A stretch of DNA of 25,648 nucleotides from JAHBVL01 sp964461025 (GCA_964461025.1 CAYWSE010000054.1:1-25648), one strand, 5' to 3'; positions 14,221-21,658 are shown, numbered from the stretch's first letter. Notes: a model not told the origin generated them from the letters alone. Numbers and translations are program-made.

Positions 14221-15300
14221 ATGTCTCTCATTGGTATCGAAGTCACCTCTGACCTAGTCGAATTGATGGAATTGCCTGGCCCGACAGGCCAGGAAGAACC
14301 GGTCCTTGCCTGGTGCCGGAACCGCTGGAGCGCCGCGGGGGCGGAAGTCACCGTCACACCGGTCGGCAACGTATTGGCGCGGATTCCCGGCGATGGACCC
14401 CGGTTGCTGATTCAGGGTCATGCCGACGAAATCGGCTTTGTGGTCAAGGCCATTGACGAGAACGGGTTTGTCTTTGTCACCGACGGACAAGCAGGAAGCC
14501 GGAACATCGGCGACCGTTACCCGATTGGTCAGCCGGCATTGATCGTCGGTCGTGAGAAGCAGATTCCCGGTCTGTTCGCGACCGTCACCGGACACGTCCT
14601 CTCCACCCGCACCGGCGAGTCCCGTCCGCTCACGCAAAACGACTGCTTCGTCGATATCGGAGCACGAACGAAAGCAGAAGCAGACGCAATGGGTGTGCAT
14701 GTCGGGGCCGGGGTGATCTGGAATCCGCCCACACGCCGCCTGGGAACGCGAATCATCGGTAAAGCGATCGACGACCGCGTCGCACTGGCCCTGATGACCC
14801 ATTTGCTCGAATCGGTCTCACCCTCGGACATCTCGTATGACCTGACCGTTGCCGCCACCGTGCAGGAGGAGATCGGCCTGGTCGGGGCGTTGTCGCTGGA
14901 GCGCGCGGGCGGGTTCGATCTGGCGATTGCCATCGACAACGGACCAGTTGGCGACTATCCGGGTATCGACCCGCGGGAGATTCCGATCACGCTCGGCGGT
15001 GGGCCAGTCCTCGTCTACAAGGACTCCTGGACCCACTACGACAGGCGGATCATCAATCGGCTTCACGATGTCGCGGCGGCGAAGTCGATTCCCGTGCAGC
15101 AGTGCATCTTTCCCGGCTTTGGCTCAGATGGCGCTGCACTGATTCGCACAGGCATCCCGTCGGCATTGCTGGCGCTGGCTACGCGATACACCCATTCGCC
15201 CTTCGAAATGCTCGATGAGGCCGACTTGCACGCGTCGATCGAGCTCCTCCGGGCCTTTGTCACGACCCCTGCCGAGCCGCTGCCACTTGGTCCTTCCTGA
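14221..15300 (+). CDS. M42-family metallo-aminopeptidase (FrvX/glutamyl aminopeptidase-like)
   Basis: A 359-residue di-metal aminopeptidase, in a family that forms large tetrahedral shells degrading peptides. Landmarks are LPGPTGQEEPV at the N-terminus, metal ligand His in GHADEIG, bridging Asp in AIDDR, catalytic Glu pair in QEEIG, a ligand Asp in AIDNG, and the last His in RYTHSPFE. The ATG at 14221 lacks a clear ribosome-binding site, but it places the N-terminus as in homologues. It could be nearly leaderless: TTGACC/TTGACA-like hexamers lie 20-30 bp upstream. The gene may serve the peptide importers of this window by breaking down imported peptides, which is inferred from function only. 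It ends 7 bp from the convergent GNAT gene. Confidence 0.9.
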   Translation: MSLIGIEVTSDLVELMELPGPTGQEEPVLAWCRNRWSAAGAEVTVTPVGNVLARIPGDGPRLLIQGHADEIGFVVKAIDENGFVFVTDGQAGSRNIGDRYPIGQPALIVGREKQIPGLFATVTGHVLSTRTGESRPLTQNDCFVDIGARTKAEADAMGVHVGAGVIWNPPTRRLGTRIIGKAIDDRVALALMTHLLESVSPSDISYDLTVAATVQEEIGLVGALSLERAGGFDLAIAIDNGPVGDYPGIDPREIPITLGGGPVLVYKDSWTHYDRRIINRLHDVAAAKSIPVQQCIFPGFGSDGAALIRTGIPSALLALATRYTHSPFEMLDEADLHASIELLRAFVTTPAEPLPLGPS

Positions 15301-15307
15301 CCGGGAC

Positions 15308-16162
15308 TTACAGCACAGCGACTGCTGGAAGGTCGAGACCGGACAGCGCCCGACTGAATGGAGCATCAAGCTGTCCTGCCGGATGCGTGACACGCGCAGC
15401 TGCCTCCTGGTCGCGTACCCAGACCTGACCGAGGTTGCGGCCATAACCGGCGAAGCGAAATCCTCGCTGTTGCGCCAGGCGAGCAGTAGGATACGCCGCG
15501 GCGTCGATCTCGAACAGGTCGTTCGGCAACGCCATGGTGGTCGCCACCGAGCGGAGGCTCATCGCCGAGCGAAGATCGTTCGCCCCTCTGCCGATCAGAT
15601 GAGACATCAGCGTGCTGCCGCACTGACTGTGGGCATGTCGCGACATGACAATCGTGAACGCCAGGGAGCGCCCATCGCCAACCGCCGACGAACGATGCTG
15701 AAAAATGTCGAAAAGGGTTCGGCCCAGTCCCAGACCGCGCACCTCCGGATCGACCGCAATGTACCCCAGCTCGACCGCGACGTCGTACGGCGCAATCGAC
15801 CCTGTGGCGCCAGCCACGATGCGATCGAAGCGGCGCACGCAAATGCGGCCTGGTTCACTGCTTTCCGTTGTCGTGGTGGAGAAATAGCGCTGTTGTCTGA
15901 GGCGTTTCCAACCGTAGAAGTGCAGAGTCATGGCGCCGAGGATGCGACCATCCAGGCCGGTGATCGACCAGAGCTCGACCTTTGGCCGAACGAGCGCACC
16001 GGTCGAAGACCAGTCGACGCTATCGGGCGATCCCATGTGCGCCCAGGTATCGAGTGTGAATTGCGCGAGACGTATGTCCTGGAAGAAGGACCCGCCCAGC
16101 CAGCTGAGCGTGCGGATGGCCTCTTCATCACCTTCAACGCGACTGATCGTTGAAGCGACCAT
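15308..16162 (-). CDS. GNAT-like N-acetyltransferase
   Basis: A protein of 284 residues when started at the ATG at 16162, with GAGGGG about 10 nt upstream. A TTG-initiated extension to 16243 is possible but has no ribosome-binding site. The acetyl-CoA-binding motif A is visible in GYIAVDPEVRGLGLGRTLFD, with the R-G-x-G-x-G loop. The surrounding beta strands LWSITGLDGRILGAMTLHF and VWVRDQ fit a GNAT fold, but the protein is about 100 residues longer than a minimal GNAT. The substrate is unknown. The plus-strand frame covering the same region is its shadow. Confidence 0.7.
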   Translation of the reverse strand: MVASTISRVEGDEEAIRTLSWLGGSFFQDIRLAQFTLDTWAHMGSPDSVDWSSTGALVRPKVELWSITGLDGRILGAMTLHFYGWKRLRQQRYFSTTTTESSEPGRICVRRFDRIVAGATGSIAPYDVAVELGYIAVDPEVRGLGLGRTLFDIFQHRSSAVGDGRSLAFTIVMSRHAHSQCGSTLMSHLIGRGANDLRSAMSLRSVATTMALPNDLFEIDAAAYPTARLAQQRGFRFAGYGRNLGQVWVRDQEAAARVTHPAGQLDAPFSRALSGLDLPAVAVL

Positions 16163-16391
16163 ATTCAGTTTTCCCCTCAGCTCAACCTTGCGGTTTATGC
16201 CCGCGGGGAAATGCGCGACGGACGTTGTCGGGACGTCCACCAAAGAGCCGACCCAATGACTGCCGGGTCGGCGAATTCACTCGATTGTCGCGAGGATCAA
16301 AGGCGGGTGAACGCATTCTACCCAACATGTGAACGGACAGCAACTCTGATCGAACACCATGAACGTTCGGAAGTGCGAGAGGCAAAAGTGC

Positions 16392-16449
16392 CGGGCCACA
16401 GGTGCCCGAACTACGTTCCCCGGTCGGTAGTTCGGGCACCTGTGGCCCG
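16392..16449. repeat. Large perfect palindrome, 23-bp arms (REP/MITE-like)
   Basis: Arms at 16392-16414 and 16427-16449 are exact reverse complements around a 12-nt centre (GTTCCCCGGTCG). Each arm also contains its own inverted repeat, CGGGC-N7-GCCCG, so the element could fold as a long hairpin or as two small ones. It lies in the 394-bp gap between divergent genes (16163-16556), so it cannot be a terminator for either. The layout fits a REP-type or miniature mobile element. No second copy lies in this window. Confidence 0.85.
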
Positions 16450-16464
16450 ACTGAGATATGCGCC

Positions 16465-16556
16465 TTGACATCCATTCCGCCCGGCGGGATGCTTCGGCAA
16501 GCAACCTTGTGACGACGCGCGCCGGGAAAAGTCCCGGCCGAACAATGGAGATCGCC
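16465..16556 (+). promoter_or_regulatory. Candidate promoter and structured leader of the alcohol dehydrogenase gene
   Basis: A -35 TTGACA (16465-16470) is followed after 17 bp by a weak -10 GATGCT (16488-16493). Downstream, GCCGGGA-AAAG-TCCCGGC (16521-16538) is a perfect 7-bp hairpin close before the ribosome-binding site GGAG (16547-16550). A further hairpin, CATTCCG/CGGGATG (16473-16491), overlaps the -10. No known riboswitch class was recognised. Confidence 0.4.
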
Positions 16557-17651
16557 ATGTCGGATTCAATTCGTGCCCGCGGCGTTATTGCCCGCGAACC
16601 GAACAAACCGGGTGTTGTCGAGGAGTTCAATGTGCCGCGGCCCGGTCCCGGCGAGGCGCTGGTCCGCATTCTGGCCAGCGGCGTCTGTCACACCGATCTT
16701 TCCGCAAAGAATGGCGTTTTCGGCACTGATTACTTTCCCTTCCTTCTTGGTCATGAAGGGAGCGGCATCGTCGAAGAAGTCGGCGAGGGAGTCACCAACG
16801 TCAAAGCTGGTGACTATGTGATCCTCGCCTGGCGGGCGCCTTGCGGCCTCTGCCGTTTCTGTCAGGTCGGTCAACCCCATCTCTGCGCGGCCAGTCTCAA
16901 CGCCTCCCAGAAGATGACCACCGATGACGGTGTGGAGCTGACCCCGATTCTCGGTATCGGCACCTTTTGCACGCACACCCTCGTACATTCCCGGCAGTGC
17001 GTGCCGGTTGCCGACGGTCTGCCACCCGAGCAGATGAGCCTGATCGGCTGTGGCGTGATGACCGGCGTCGGCGCCGCGCTCTATTCCGCCAACGTCAAAC
17101 CTGGGCAATCCGTGGCGGTGATCGGCGCCGGCGGCGTCGGCGATTCCGTGATCATGGGCGCCAAACTGGCTGGAGCAACGACGATCATCGCGGTCGACGT
17201 CGATCCCCGTAAACTTGAGTGGGCGACGGAGTTCGGCGCCACGCACACTGTGAACCCCAGAGATGGCGATCCCGTCGCGGCGATCAAAGCGATCACTGGT
17301 GGTCACGGTGTCAATGCGTCGTTCGAAGCTGTCGGCAAACCTGAGACGATCGAGACAGCTCTCTGGAGTCGCGATCTGGCGGGTACGTGCGTGATCATTG
17401 GTGTTGCCGGGCAAGAGGCAAGCATCGATCTGCCGGTCGCGAAGTTTTTCGATCTCGGCGGTTCGCTGAAGATCTCCTGGTACGGCGACTGTCTTCCCAC
17501 CCGCGACTTCCCGCTCCTGGCCGCCTGGTACGCGCAGGGCGCGCTCGATCTCGACCGCGTCGTGACCCGCGTCATCTCGCTCGAGGAGAGTGAAGATGCA
17601 TTCCATGCAATGGAGGCTGGCGAAACACTGCGCTCGGTCATCCGTCTGTAA
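16557..17651 (+). CDS. Zinc-dependent alcohol dehydrogenase, MscR/AdhE2-like (possible thiol-dependent formaldehyde dehydrogenase)
   Basis: A 364-residue class III-like medium-chain dehydrogenase. Catalytic zinc ligands are Cys in GVCHTDL, His/Glu in LGHEGSG and Cys in IGCGVMTGVGA. The structural zinc site is CGLCRFCQVGQPHLC (C-x2-C-x2-C-x7-C). The NAD site is GAGGVGDSV. The combination of AWRAPCG, the QKMT stretch and LGIGTF after the structural site resembles S-(hydroxymethyl)mycothiol dehydrogenase (MscR) more than glutathione-dependent enzymes. Whether this organism makes mycothiol is not shown. ATG 16557 is chosen because GGAG is 6 nt upstream; the longer frame from 16458 is not supported. 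A strong terminator follows. Confidence 0.9.
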   Translation: MSDSIRARGVIAREPNKPGVVEEFNVPRPGPGEALVRILASGVCHTDLSAKNGVFGTDYFPFLLGHEGSGIVEEVGEGVTNVKAGDYVILAWRAPCGLCRFCQVGQPHLCAASLNASQKMTTDDGVELTPILGIGTFCTHTLVHSRQCVPVADGLPPEQMSLIGCGVMTGVGAALYSANVKPGQSVAVIGAGGVGDSVIMGAKLAGATTIIAVDVDPRKLEWATEFGATHTVNPRDGDPVAAIKAITGGHGVNASFEAVGKPETIETALWSRDLAGTCVIIGVAGQEASIDLPVAKFFDLGGSLKISWYGDCLPTRDFPLLAAWYAQGALDLDRVVTRVISLEESEDAFHAMEAGETLRSVIRL

Positions 17652-17673
17652 CTCTGGATAGCGTTGATGGAAA

Positions 17674-17706
17674 GATCGCCGGCGTTGCCGGCGATCATCT
17701 TTCTTG
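17674..17706 (+). terminator. Rho-independent terminator of the alcohol dehydrogenase gene
   Basis: GATCGCCGGC-GTT-GCCGGCGATC is a perfect 10-bp stem with a 3-nt loop, 22 bp after the stop codon. It is followed by the T-rich ATCTTTCTTG. Confidence 0.85.
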
Positions 17707-17728
17707 TCTCACCCCACAATCTCAGAAT

Positions 17729-17744
17729 TGGCATGAATTGTGCG
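17729..17744 (+). promoter_or_regulatory. Candidate sigma-54 promoter upstream of the receiver gene
   Basis: TGGCATG-N4-GTGCG has the invariant GG and GC at 10-nt spacing, as in the consensus TGGCACG-N4-TTGCA. The -24 half is near perfect and the -12 half deviates at its first base. It lies 108 bp before the receiver start, downstream of the alcohol dehydrogenase terminator. It is the weakest of the three sites in this region. Confidence 0.45.
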
Positions 17745-17852
17745 CGCTGGTGTGACCATGCATCCGGCATCTCGTTTGAGGAAAGCGCGCACAACAAAGG
17801 GAGCGGCTTTCCTGGGCACCATTGAGTCGTAAATGTTCCAGATCGGTTGGAG

Positions 17853-18248
17853 ATGACGAAGAGCTCCAAGCACCAGAAGCCTCCCTCCCGCGCCGAACCT
17901 CCTCAGATTCTCCTCGTCGACGACGATCAGGAGTTGATTCGTGCCCTCTCCAGCTGGCTCGACTCGGAAGGATTCTCTATCGTCCCGGCGTTCGATGGTG
18001 ACCAGGCGATGAGGATCATCGACAAGCATGTGCCCGACCTTGTCATCGCTGACGTCTCGATGCCCGGAATGAATGGCCTCGCCTTGGCAAACGAGCTACG
18101 ACCAATGCAGATCCCTGTCTTGCTCGTCAGTGCGTCACCATTGCCGTCCTCTGCCGAACCCGGAATCCCATTTCTGCACAAACCGTTCGATCTGGCGGAC
18201 CTTACAGCCGCGATCAGGAAACTCCTCGCGTCGCGAGTTCGCAATTGA
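17853..18248 (+). CDS. Stand-alone response-regulator receiver domain protein
   Basis: A 131-residue protein with one CheY-like receiver domain and no output domain. Visible residues are the acidic cluster VDDDQE (Asp23-25), phospho-acceptor Asp67 in VIADVSMPG, the switch Ser in LLVSAS and Lys in LHKPF. The first 17 residues are a basic, Pro-rich extension. The start is uncertain: ATG 17853 is used, with GGAG directly before it and a TTG at 17847 as alternative. The protein could be a phospho-relay or a diguanylate/anti-sigma adaptor. Its neighbours are a sigma-54 gene and an NtrC-type activator, so a shared signalling path is plausible. No histidine kinase is present. Confidence 0.88.
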   Translation: MTKSSKHQKPPSRAEPPQILLVDDDQELIRALSSWLDSEGFSIVPAFDGDQAMRIIDKHVPDLVIADVSMPGMNGLALANELRPMQIPVLLVSASPLPSSAEPGIPFLHKPFDLADLTAAIRKLLASRVRN

Positions 18249-18275
18249 CCCGAGCACCTCTCCTCGGGGAGTCCG

Positions 18276-18291
18276 TGGCACGCATCCTGCA
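18276..18291 (+). promoter_or_regulatory. Sigma-54 (-24/-12) promoter of the DUF4397 gene
   Basis: TGGCACG-CATC-CTGCA matches the sigma-54 consensus TGGCACG-N4-TTGCA at every fixed position except the first T of the -12 box, with correct GG-N10-GC spacing. Transcription would start near 18302, about 75 nt before the GTG start. It is the only promoter-like element in the 127-bp gap between the receiver and DUF4397 genes. Confidence 0.75.
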
Positions 18292-18375
18292 ATAGATGCT
18301 CTGGCGACGCTCGCGCTGAGCGGCGCTCCGTTCAGGCAACGAGGCCGGATGGAACTCACCCTCAAGGAGTCTTCA

Positions 18376-19818
18376 GTGATCAGAAACAGCAGCTCGAGCC
18401 ACTCCTGGCTGCGGCTACATGTCGCGCTCATATTCGCCCTGACGTTTGTTGTCTCAACCGTCGTGCCGGTCCTCGCTCAGGATGGCGCCGCCGACGCTTC
18501 GTCGTCTATTCGCTTTGTCCACGCATCCCCGGATGCGCCTGCGATCGACATCATTGTCGATGGTCAACCTGTCGCGCAGGGGCTGGAGTTTGGGTCGGTT
18601 ACCGGGTTTGCATCAGTACCTGAAGGTGAGCACGGGATAATCGTGGTGCCGGCCGGCGAAGACTCCACCTCCGCGCTAATCGATGAGACGATCGACACCG
18701 ACGGTGACGATGTCTATACCATCGCCGTGGCCAACCTGCTGAACTCGCTGGAACTGAAGACCTTTGAAGGGAATCTCGACGATCTGCCCGAAAACGAGGC
18801 ACGTGTTCGCCTTATCAATCTAAGTCCCGACGAAGGAGGCGTCGATCTTGCTCAGGTCGGTGGGGATGAGTGGTTCGATGATATTCAGTTCGGCGACGCA
18901 TCCGATCATCGCAACGTCCAGGAAGGTTCTTACGATCTCGAAATTCGATTGCACGATGCCGAATCGTCACTTCTCTCGATTTCAGGTGCTCAGATCGATC
19001 GGGGAACGGAAGTGACATTTGTGCTCATTGGAACGCAATCGAGCGACTCACTACAGGTGCTTACACTGGCAACCGGTGTCGATACGGCTTGTGCGATCCA
19101 CCTGGGTCTCAGTGAAGCTGATGCCGATGCATGTGTGCGAATCACGCACGCCGCTCTTGATGGAACGGCCGTCGATGTCTATCTCGAAGACAGCCTCCTG
19201 GTGGCAGGTTTACAGCCAGGCGACTCGAGTGACTTCTTTGCCGTTCCTACTGGAAGCGACCGCACCTTCGCTCTGGTGCCGGAAAATGGATCTCTCGAAG
19301 ATCAGATTCTCGAATCAGATGTCGATCTGGACGAAGGTGATGCAACCGATGTCATCATCGGCGGATCGGTGAGTGACCTCAAAGTGATCAACGACGAGCT
19401 CGATCTCTCGCCGGTCGCCAGCGATCAGTCGCGGCTCAGAGCCGTGAACCTTTCGACATCGCCGGATGAGATCGACATTCTGGTCACCGATGGCGACACG
19501 CTCGTTGGCGGTGTCGATTTCGAAGAGTTCTCTGACGAGATTCTCGTGAGCGCCGGCACATACGACATTCAGGTTCAGGCAGCGGGTGAGGACGATGTTC
19601 TCTTCCGATCGGAAGCGCTGACAATCGATCCTGAGATGTCATACACCTTGATTGCCACCGGTTCTGTCGATTCCGGCACCTTCACCATGCTCGTGATCGG
19701 CGCTCCCGCGCAGGTCCGCAGCGGTGAAGCGAGCGCCGGCACAGGCTCAGCCACACCGCTCAACGCGACAACCCCGACGCCAGCAGCAGAGGAAGTTGAC
19801 GCGACTCCGACCTCATAG
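18376..19818 (+). CDS. Secreted protein with four DUF4397 repeats
   Basis: A 480-residue exported protein of unknown function. It has an N-terminal signal peptide (basic start, hydrophobic core about 15-31, likely cleavage after VLA before QDG). Four DUF4397 units follow, beginning near residues 46 (RFVHASPDAPAIDIIVDG), 143 (VRLINLSPDEGGVDL), 253 (VRITHAALDGTAVDVYL) and 353 (LRAVNLSTSPDEIDILV). These are beta-sandwich-type repeats found in surface proteins. The strongly acidic protein ends in a Thr/Ala/Pro/Ser-rich tail with no anchor motif or membrane helix. The GTG start at 18376 is set by AAGGAG 6 nt upstream, and longer frames to 18073 or 18349 lack one. Expression is predicted from the sigma-54 promoter at 18276. 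Confidence 0.88.
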   Translation: MIRNSSSSHSWLRLHVALIFALTFVVSTVVPVLAQDGAADASSSIRFVHASPDAPAIDIIVDGQPVAQGLEFGSVTGFASVPEGEHGIIVVPAGEDSTSALIDETIDTDGDDVYTIAVANLLNSLELKTFEGNLDDLPENEARVRLINLSPDEGGVDLAQVGGDEWFDDIQFGDASDHRNVQEGSYDLEIRLHDAESSLLSISGAQIDRGTEVTFVLIGTQSSDSLQVLTLATGVDTACAIHLGLSEADADACVRITHAALDGTAVDVYLEDSLLVAGLQPGDSSDFFAVPTGSDRTFALVPENGSLEDQILESDVDLDEGDATDVIIGGSVSDLKVINDELDLSPVASDQSRLRAVNLSTSPDEIDILVTDGDTLVGGVDFEEFSDEILVSAGTYDIQVQAAGEDDVLFRSEALTIDPEMSYTLIATGSVDSGTFTMLVIGAPAQVRSGEASAGTGSATPLNATTPTPAAEEVDATPTS

Positions 19819-19838
19819 ACGGCACTTCATTCACGCAG

Positions 19839-19880
19839 AAACCGGCCAGTCCTCGACTCGAGAGGCCTGGCCGGTTTGAT
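19839..19880. terminator. Bidirectional terminator between the DUF4397 gene and rpoN
   Basis: AAACCGGCCAG (19839-19849) pairs perfectly with CTGGCCGGTTT (19867-19877). An inner CCTC/GAGG extends the stem beyond a one-base mismatch. The arms end in A/T runs on both sides, so it can stop transcripts from both convergent genes. Confidence 0.85.
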
Positions 19881-19907
19881 TGTCGATGTACGAGATCGGC
19901 TCGAACG

Positions 19908-21341
19908 CTAAAACTGAGAGGCGTGACGCTGCGTCGATGGCAGGATGTCGAGCTGGAGACGGTATTTGGTGACCGTGCGGCGGGCGATGCGGAAGCCTCG
20001 TTCACCCAGAATGTCGCAGATTCGCTGGTCGGAAAGCGACCGGCCCACCTGTGCCTCGGAAGAAATGATCTCCTTGATCACATCTTTGACGCCAAGCGAG
20101 GCGGTGAAAAAGTCGCTGAACGGCACCACCTTGCGGTTTGGCAGCATGACGAATTTCTCGGCCGTTGCCCGGCTTACGGTCGATTCGTTGACTCCGAGCT
20201 CGGCCGCGATGTCGCTGCGGGTGAGCGGAATCAGGTCGCGCACCGATCCTCGCAGAAAAGACTCCTGACGCTCGCAGACGAGCGCGGCGATCTTCAAGAG
20301 CGTACGACGGCGTTGTTCGAGTTTCGACATGAAGTCGCGCGCCGATCGCAATGAGGTTCGAATGTGCTCCCACTCCTCATCCGTCAGCGACAGCTCGATC
20401 GCATTCGAACCCTTGCGCCGCAATGACGAAAGCTTGATGTAGTCCTCGTTGATCGTGAGACGTGAATCGCTCCGGCCGGCCAGCGAAACGACGACGTCGT
20501 CATCGGCAAGTCGCACAACGACATCGGGCGCCATGCGATGTGTTGAATCGGCATGCCGCCAATGACTGACACTCCGGTCCTGCAGGGGATTCGGGGTCAG
20601 TTGCTCGCGTATGAACACATGAGTCGCCTGAACCTGCGATTCGTCGGCACCGTGACGGTCGGCGATGCGCTGGTACTTCTGCGAAGCCAGATCAACAAAA
20701 TCATCATCATCGAGATTGCGAACCAGGGCCGGCACCGCGACGCCATGGGCGGCGAGATCGACCGCCTGCAAGCGAAGACACTCGGTGAGATTGCGGGCAC
20801 AGACTCCGGGTGGGGCGATGCTCTGAACCGTGCGCAGAACCTGTTCCGTCCGCCAGACGGGTGCTCCGGCCATCGCCGCGATATCGTCCAGCGGCAGCGA
20901 GAGCCACCCCCGTTCGTCGAGCGATTCGACGATCAACGCCGCAACAGCGTGGTCCTTCTCGGGCAGAGAGGCAAAAGCATCCGCCCGGATGTCGTCAAGC
21001 ACATTTCCTTCCGTGGCTATCAGAGAGAACTGATCGACATCGAACTCGCTCTCTTCTCGCCTCGTGTGGAAGTTTTCACTGTCGGATTCGATCGGGACAG
21101 CCGTTTCTTGCGCGGCGAACGCTTCATCGCGGCAGGCGACGCAACGTCCACCGTCGAGTGTTCCGCCACAGCGTGGGCAGAGCGTCGCATCGGTCAATTC
21201 GAGGGCAGGATTGGTCTGCAGCTCTTCCGCGATGACCGCTTCCAGCGACTGCGATGACAGCTGCAACAGATAATTGGCCTCGATCAATCGGGGCAGCGCC
21301 TGTTGTCGTTGCTCGTGATGTTGAGTGAACTGTTGTTCCAC
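19908..21341 (-). CDS. rpoN: RNA polymerase sigma-54 factor (RpoN) with an inserted zinc ribbon
   Basis: A 477-residue sigma-54, the alternative factor that needs an AAA+ activator. Region I, which contacts activators, is present (LPRLIEANYLLQLSS and AEELQTNPALEL). A CPRC-x8-CVAC zinc ribbon (Cys55, 58, 67 and 70) follows directly, where most sigma-54 proteins have only an acidic linker. A core-binding domain (about 100-290), the helix-turn-helix TRSDIAAELGVNESTVSRA and the RpoN box ARRTVTKYR (453-461) complete the protein. The GTG start at 21341 is chosen because GAGG is 6 nt upstream; the in-frame GTG at 21374 has none. A sigma-54 promoter-like sequence lies upstream (21504-21519). The activator gene is divergent from it. 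Confidence 0.95.
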   Translation of the reverse strand: MEQQFTQHHEQRQQALPRLIEANYLLQLSSQSLEAVIAEELQTNPALELTDATLCPRCGGTLDGGRCVACRDEAFAAQETAVPIESDSENFHTRREESEFDVDQFSLIATEGNVLDDIRADAFASLPEKDHAVAALIVESLDERGWLSLPLDDIAAMAGAPVWRTEQVLRTVQSIAPPGVCARNLTECLRLQAVDLAAHGVAVPALVRNLDDDDFVDLASQKYQRIADRHGADESQVQATHVFIREQLTPNPLQDRSVSHWRHADSTHRMAPDVVVRLADDDVVVSLAGRSDSRLTINEDYIKLSSLRRKGSNAIELSLTDEEWEHIRTSLRSARDFMSKLEQRRRTLLKIAALVCERQESFLRGSVRDLIPLTRSDIAAELGVNESTVSRATAEKFVMLPNRKVVPFSDFFTASLGVKDVIKEIISSEAQVGRSLSDQRICDILGERGFRIARRTVTKYRLQLDILPSTQRHASQF

Positions 21342-21503
21342 TGCTCGCCTCAGTGTCAGTCTCGCGCAATTCACTGTTGATATGCAAGAATCGTGCCAAT
21401 CGTATTCGATTACCTGGGAATTGCGAGAGAGGGCGCGACGGAAAGGTTGCAGTGGGTGTCTGAGGCTGGCGAGACTTCCTCCCCGCCGCGCTTACCGTCT
21501 ATC

Positions 21504-21519
21504 CGCAGAGACCGTGCCA
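21504..21519 (-). promoter_or_regulatory. Sigma-54 (-24/-12) promoter reading toward rpoN
   Basis: On the minus strand TGGCACG-GTCT-CTGCG has a perfect -24 box, GG-N10-GC spacing and a -12 box of CTGC. Transcription would start near 21493, about 150 nt before the rpoN start. It implies that rpoN controls its own expression. Confidence 0.6.
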
Positions 21520-21540
21520 TGTGTTGAGCCGGCACATGGC
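21516..21540. promoter_or_regulatory. Inverted repeat between rpoN and the NtrC-type gene (candidate regulator site)
   Basis: GCCATGTG and CACATGGC are perfect 8-bp arms separated by 9 bp. The repeat covers part of the -24 box of the rpoN-directed sigma-54 promoter. It could be a binding site for the neighbouring activator or for a repressor. Only one copy was found. Confidence 0.45.
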
Positions 21541-21607
21541 GCAGGCGTCCTCTCATCACGCATTCGTGATCAATCTTGCATCAACCACTATCCGTGCCCA
21601 CCACGCG

Positions 21608-21613
21608 TATACT
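21608..21613 (+). promoter_or_regulatory. Possible sigma-70 -10 box of the NtrC-type gene
   Basis: TATACT lies about 46 bp before the ATG at 21659 and would give a leader of about 40 nt. No clear -35 is present 16-18 bp upstream. No sigma-54 sequence was found in this direction, so constitutive expression of the activator from here is a modest inference. Confidence 0.35.
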
Positions 21614-21658
21614 CAAAATCGGAATGGATTGTCACCTGTACGCCGAGGATCCACTCAC

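Noticed and set aside
15215..16153. Long plus-strand open frame opposite the GNAT-like gene
   Set aside because: The minus-strand frame has a recognisable acetyl-CoA loop; the plus frame is Arg-rich with no domain and overlaps the M42 gene end.
16471..16556. Possible known riboswitch before the alcohol dehydrogenase gene
   Set aside because: Hairpins are present, but no consensus core of a known class could be matched.
18073..18375. N-terminal extension of the DUF4397 gene
   Set aside because: It overlaps the receiver gene and the sigma-54 promoter, and the GTG at 18376 has a strong ribosome-binding site followed by a signal peptide.
20553..21257. Long plus-strand open frame inside rpoN
   Set aside because: It is antisense to a clear RpoN with RpoN box and HTH, and its translation has no family features.
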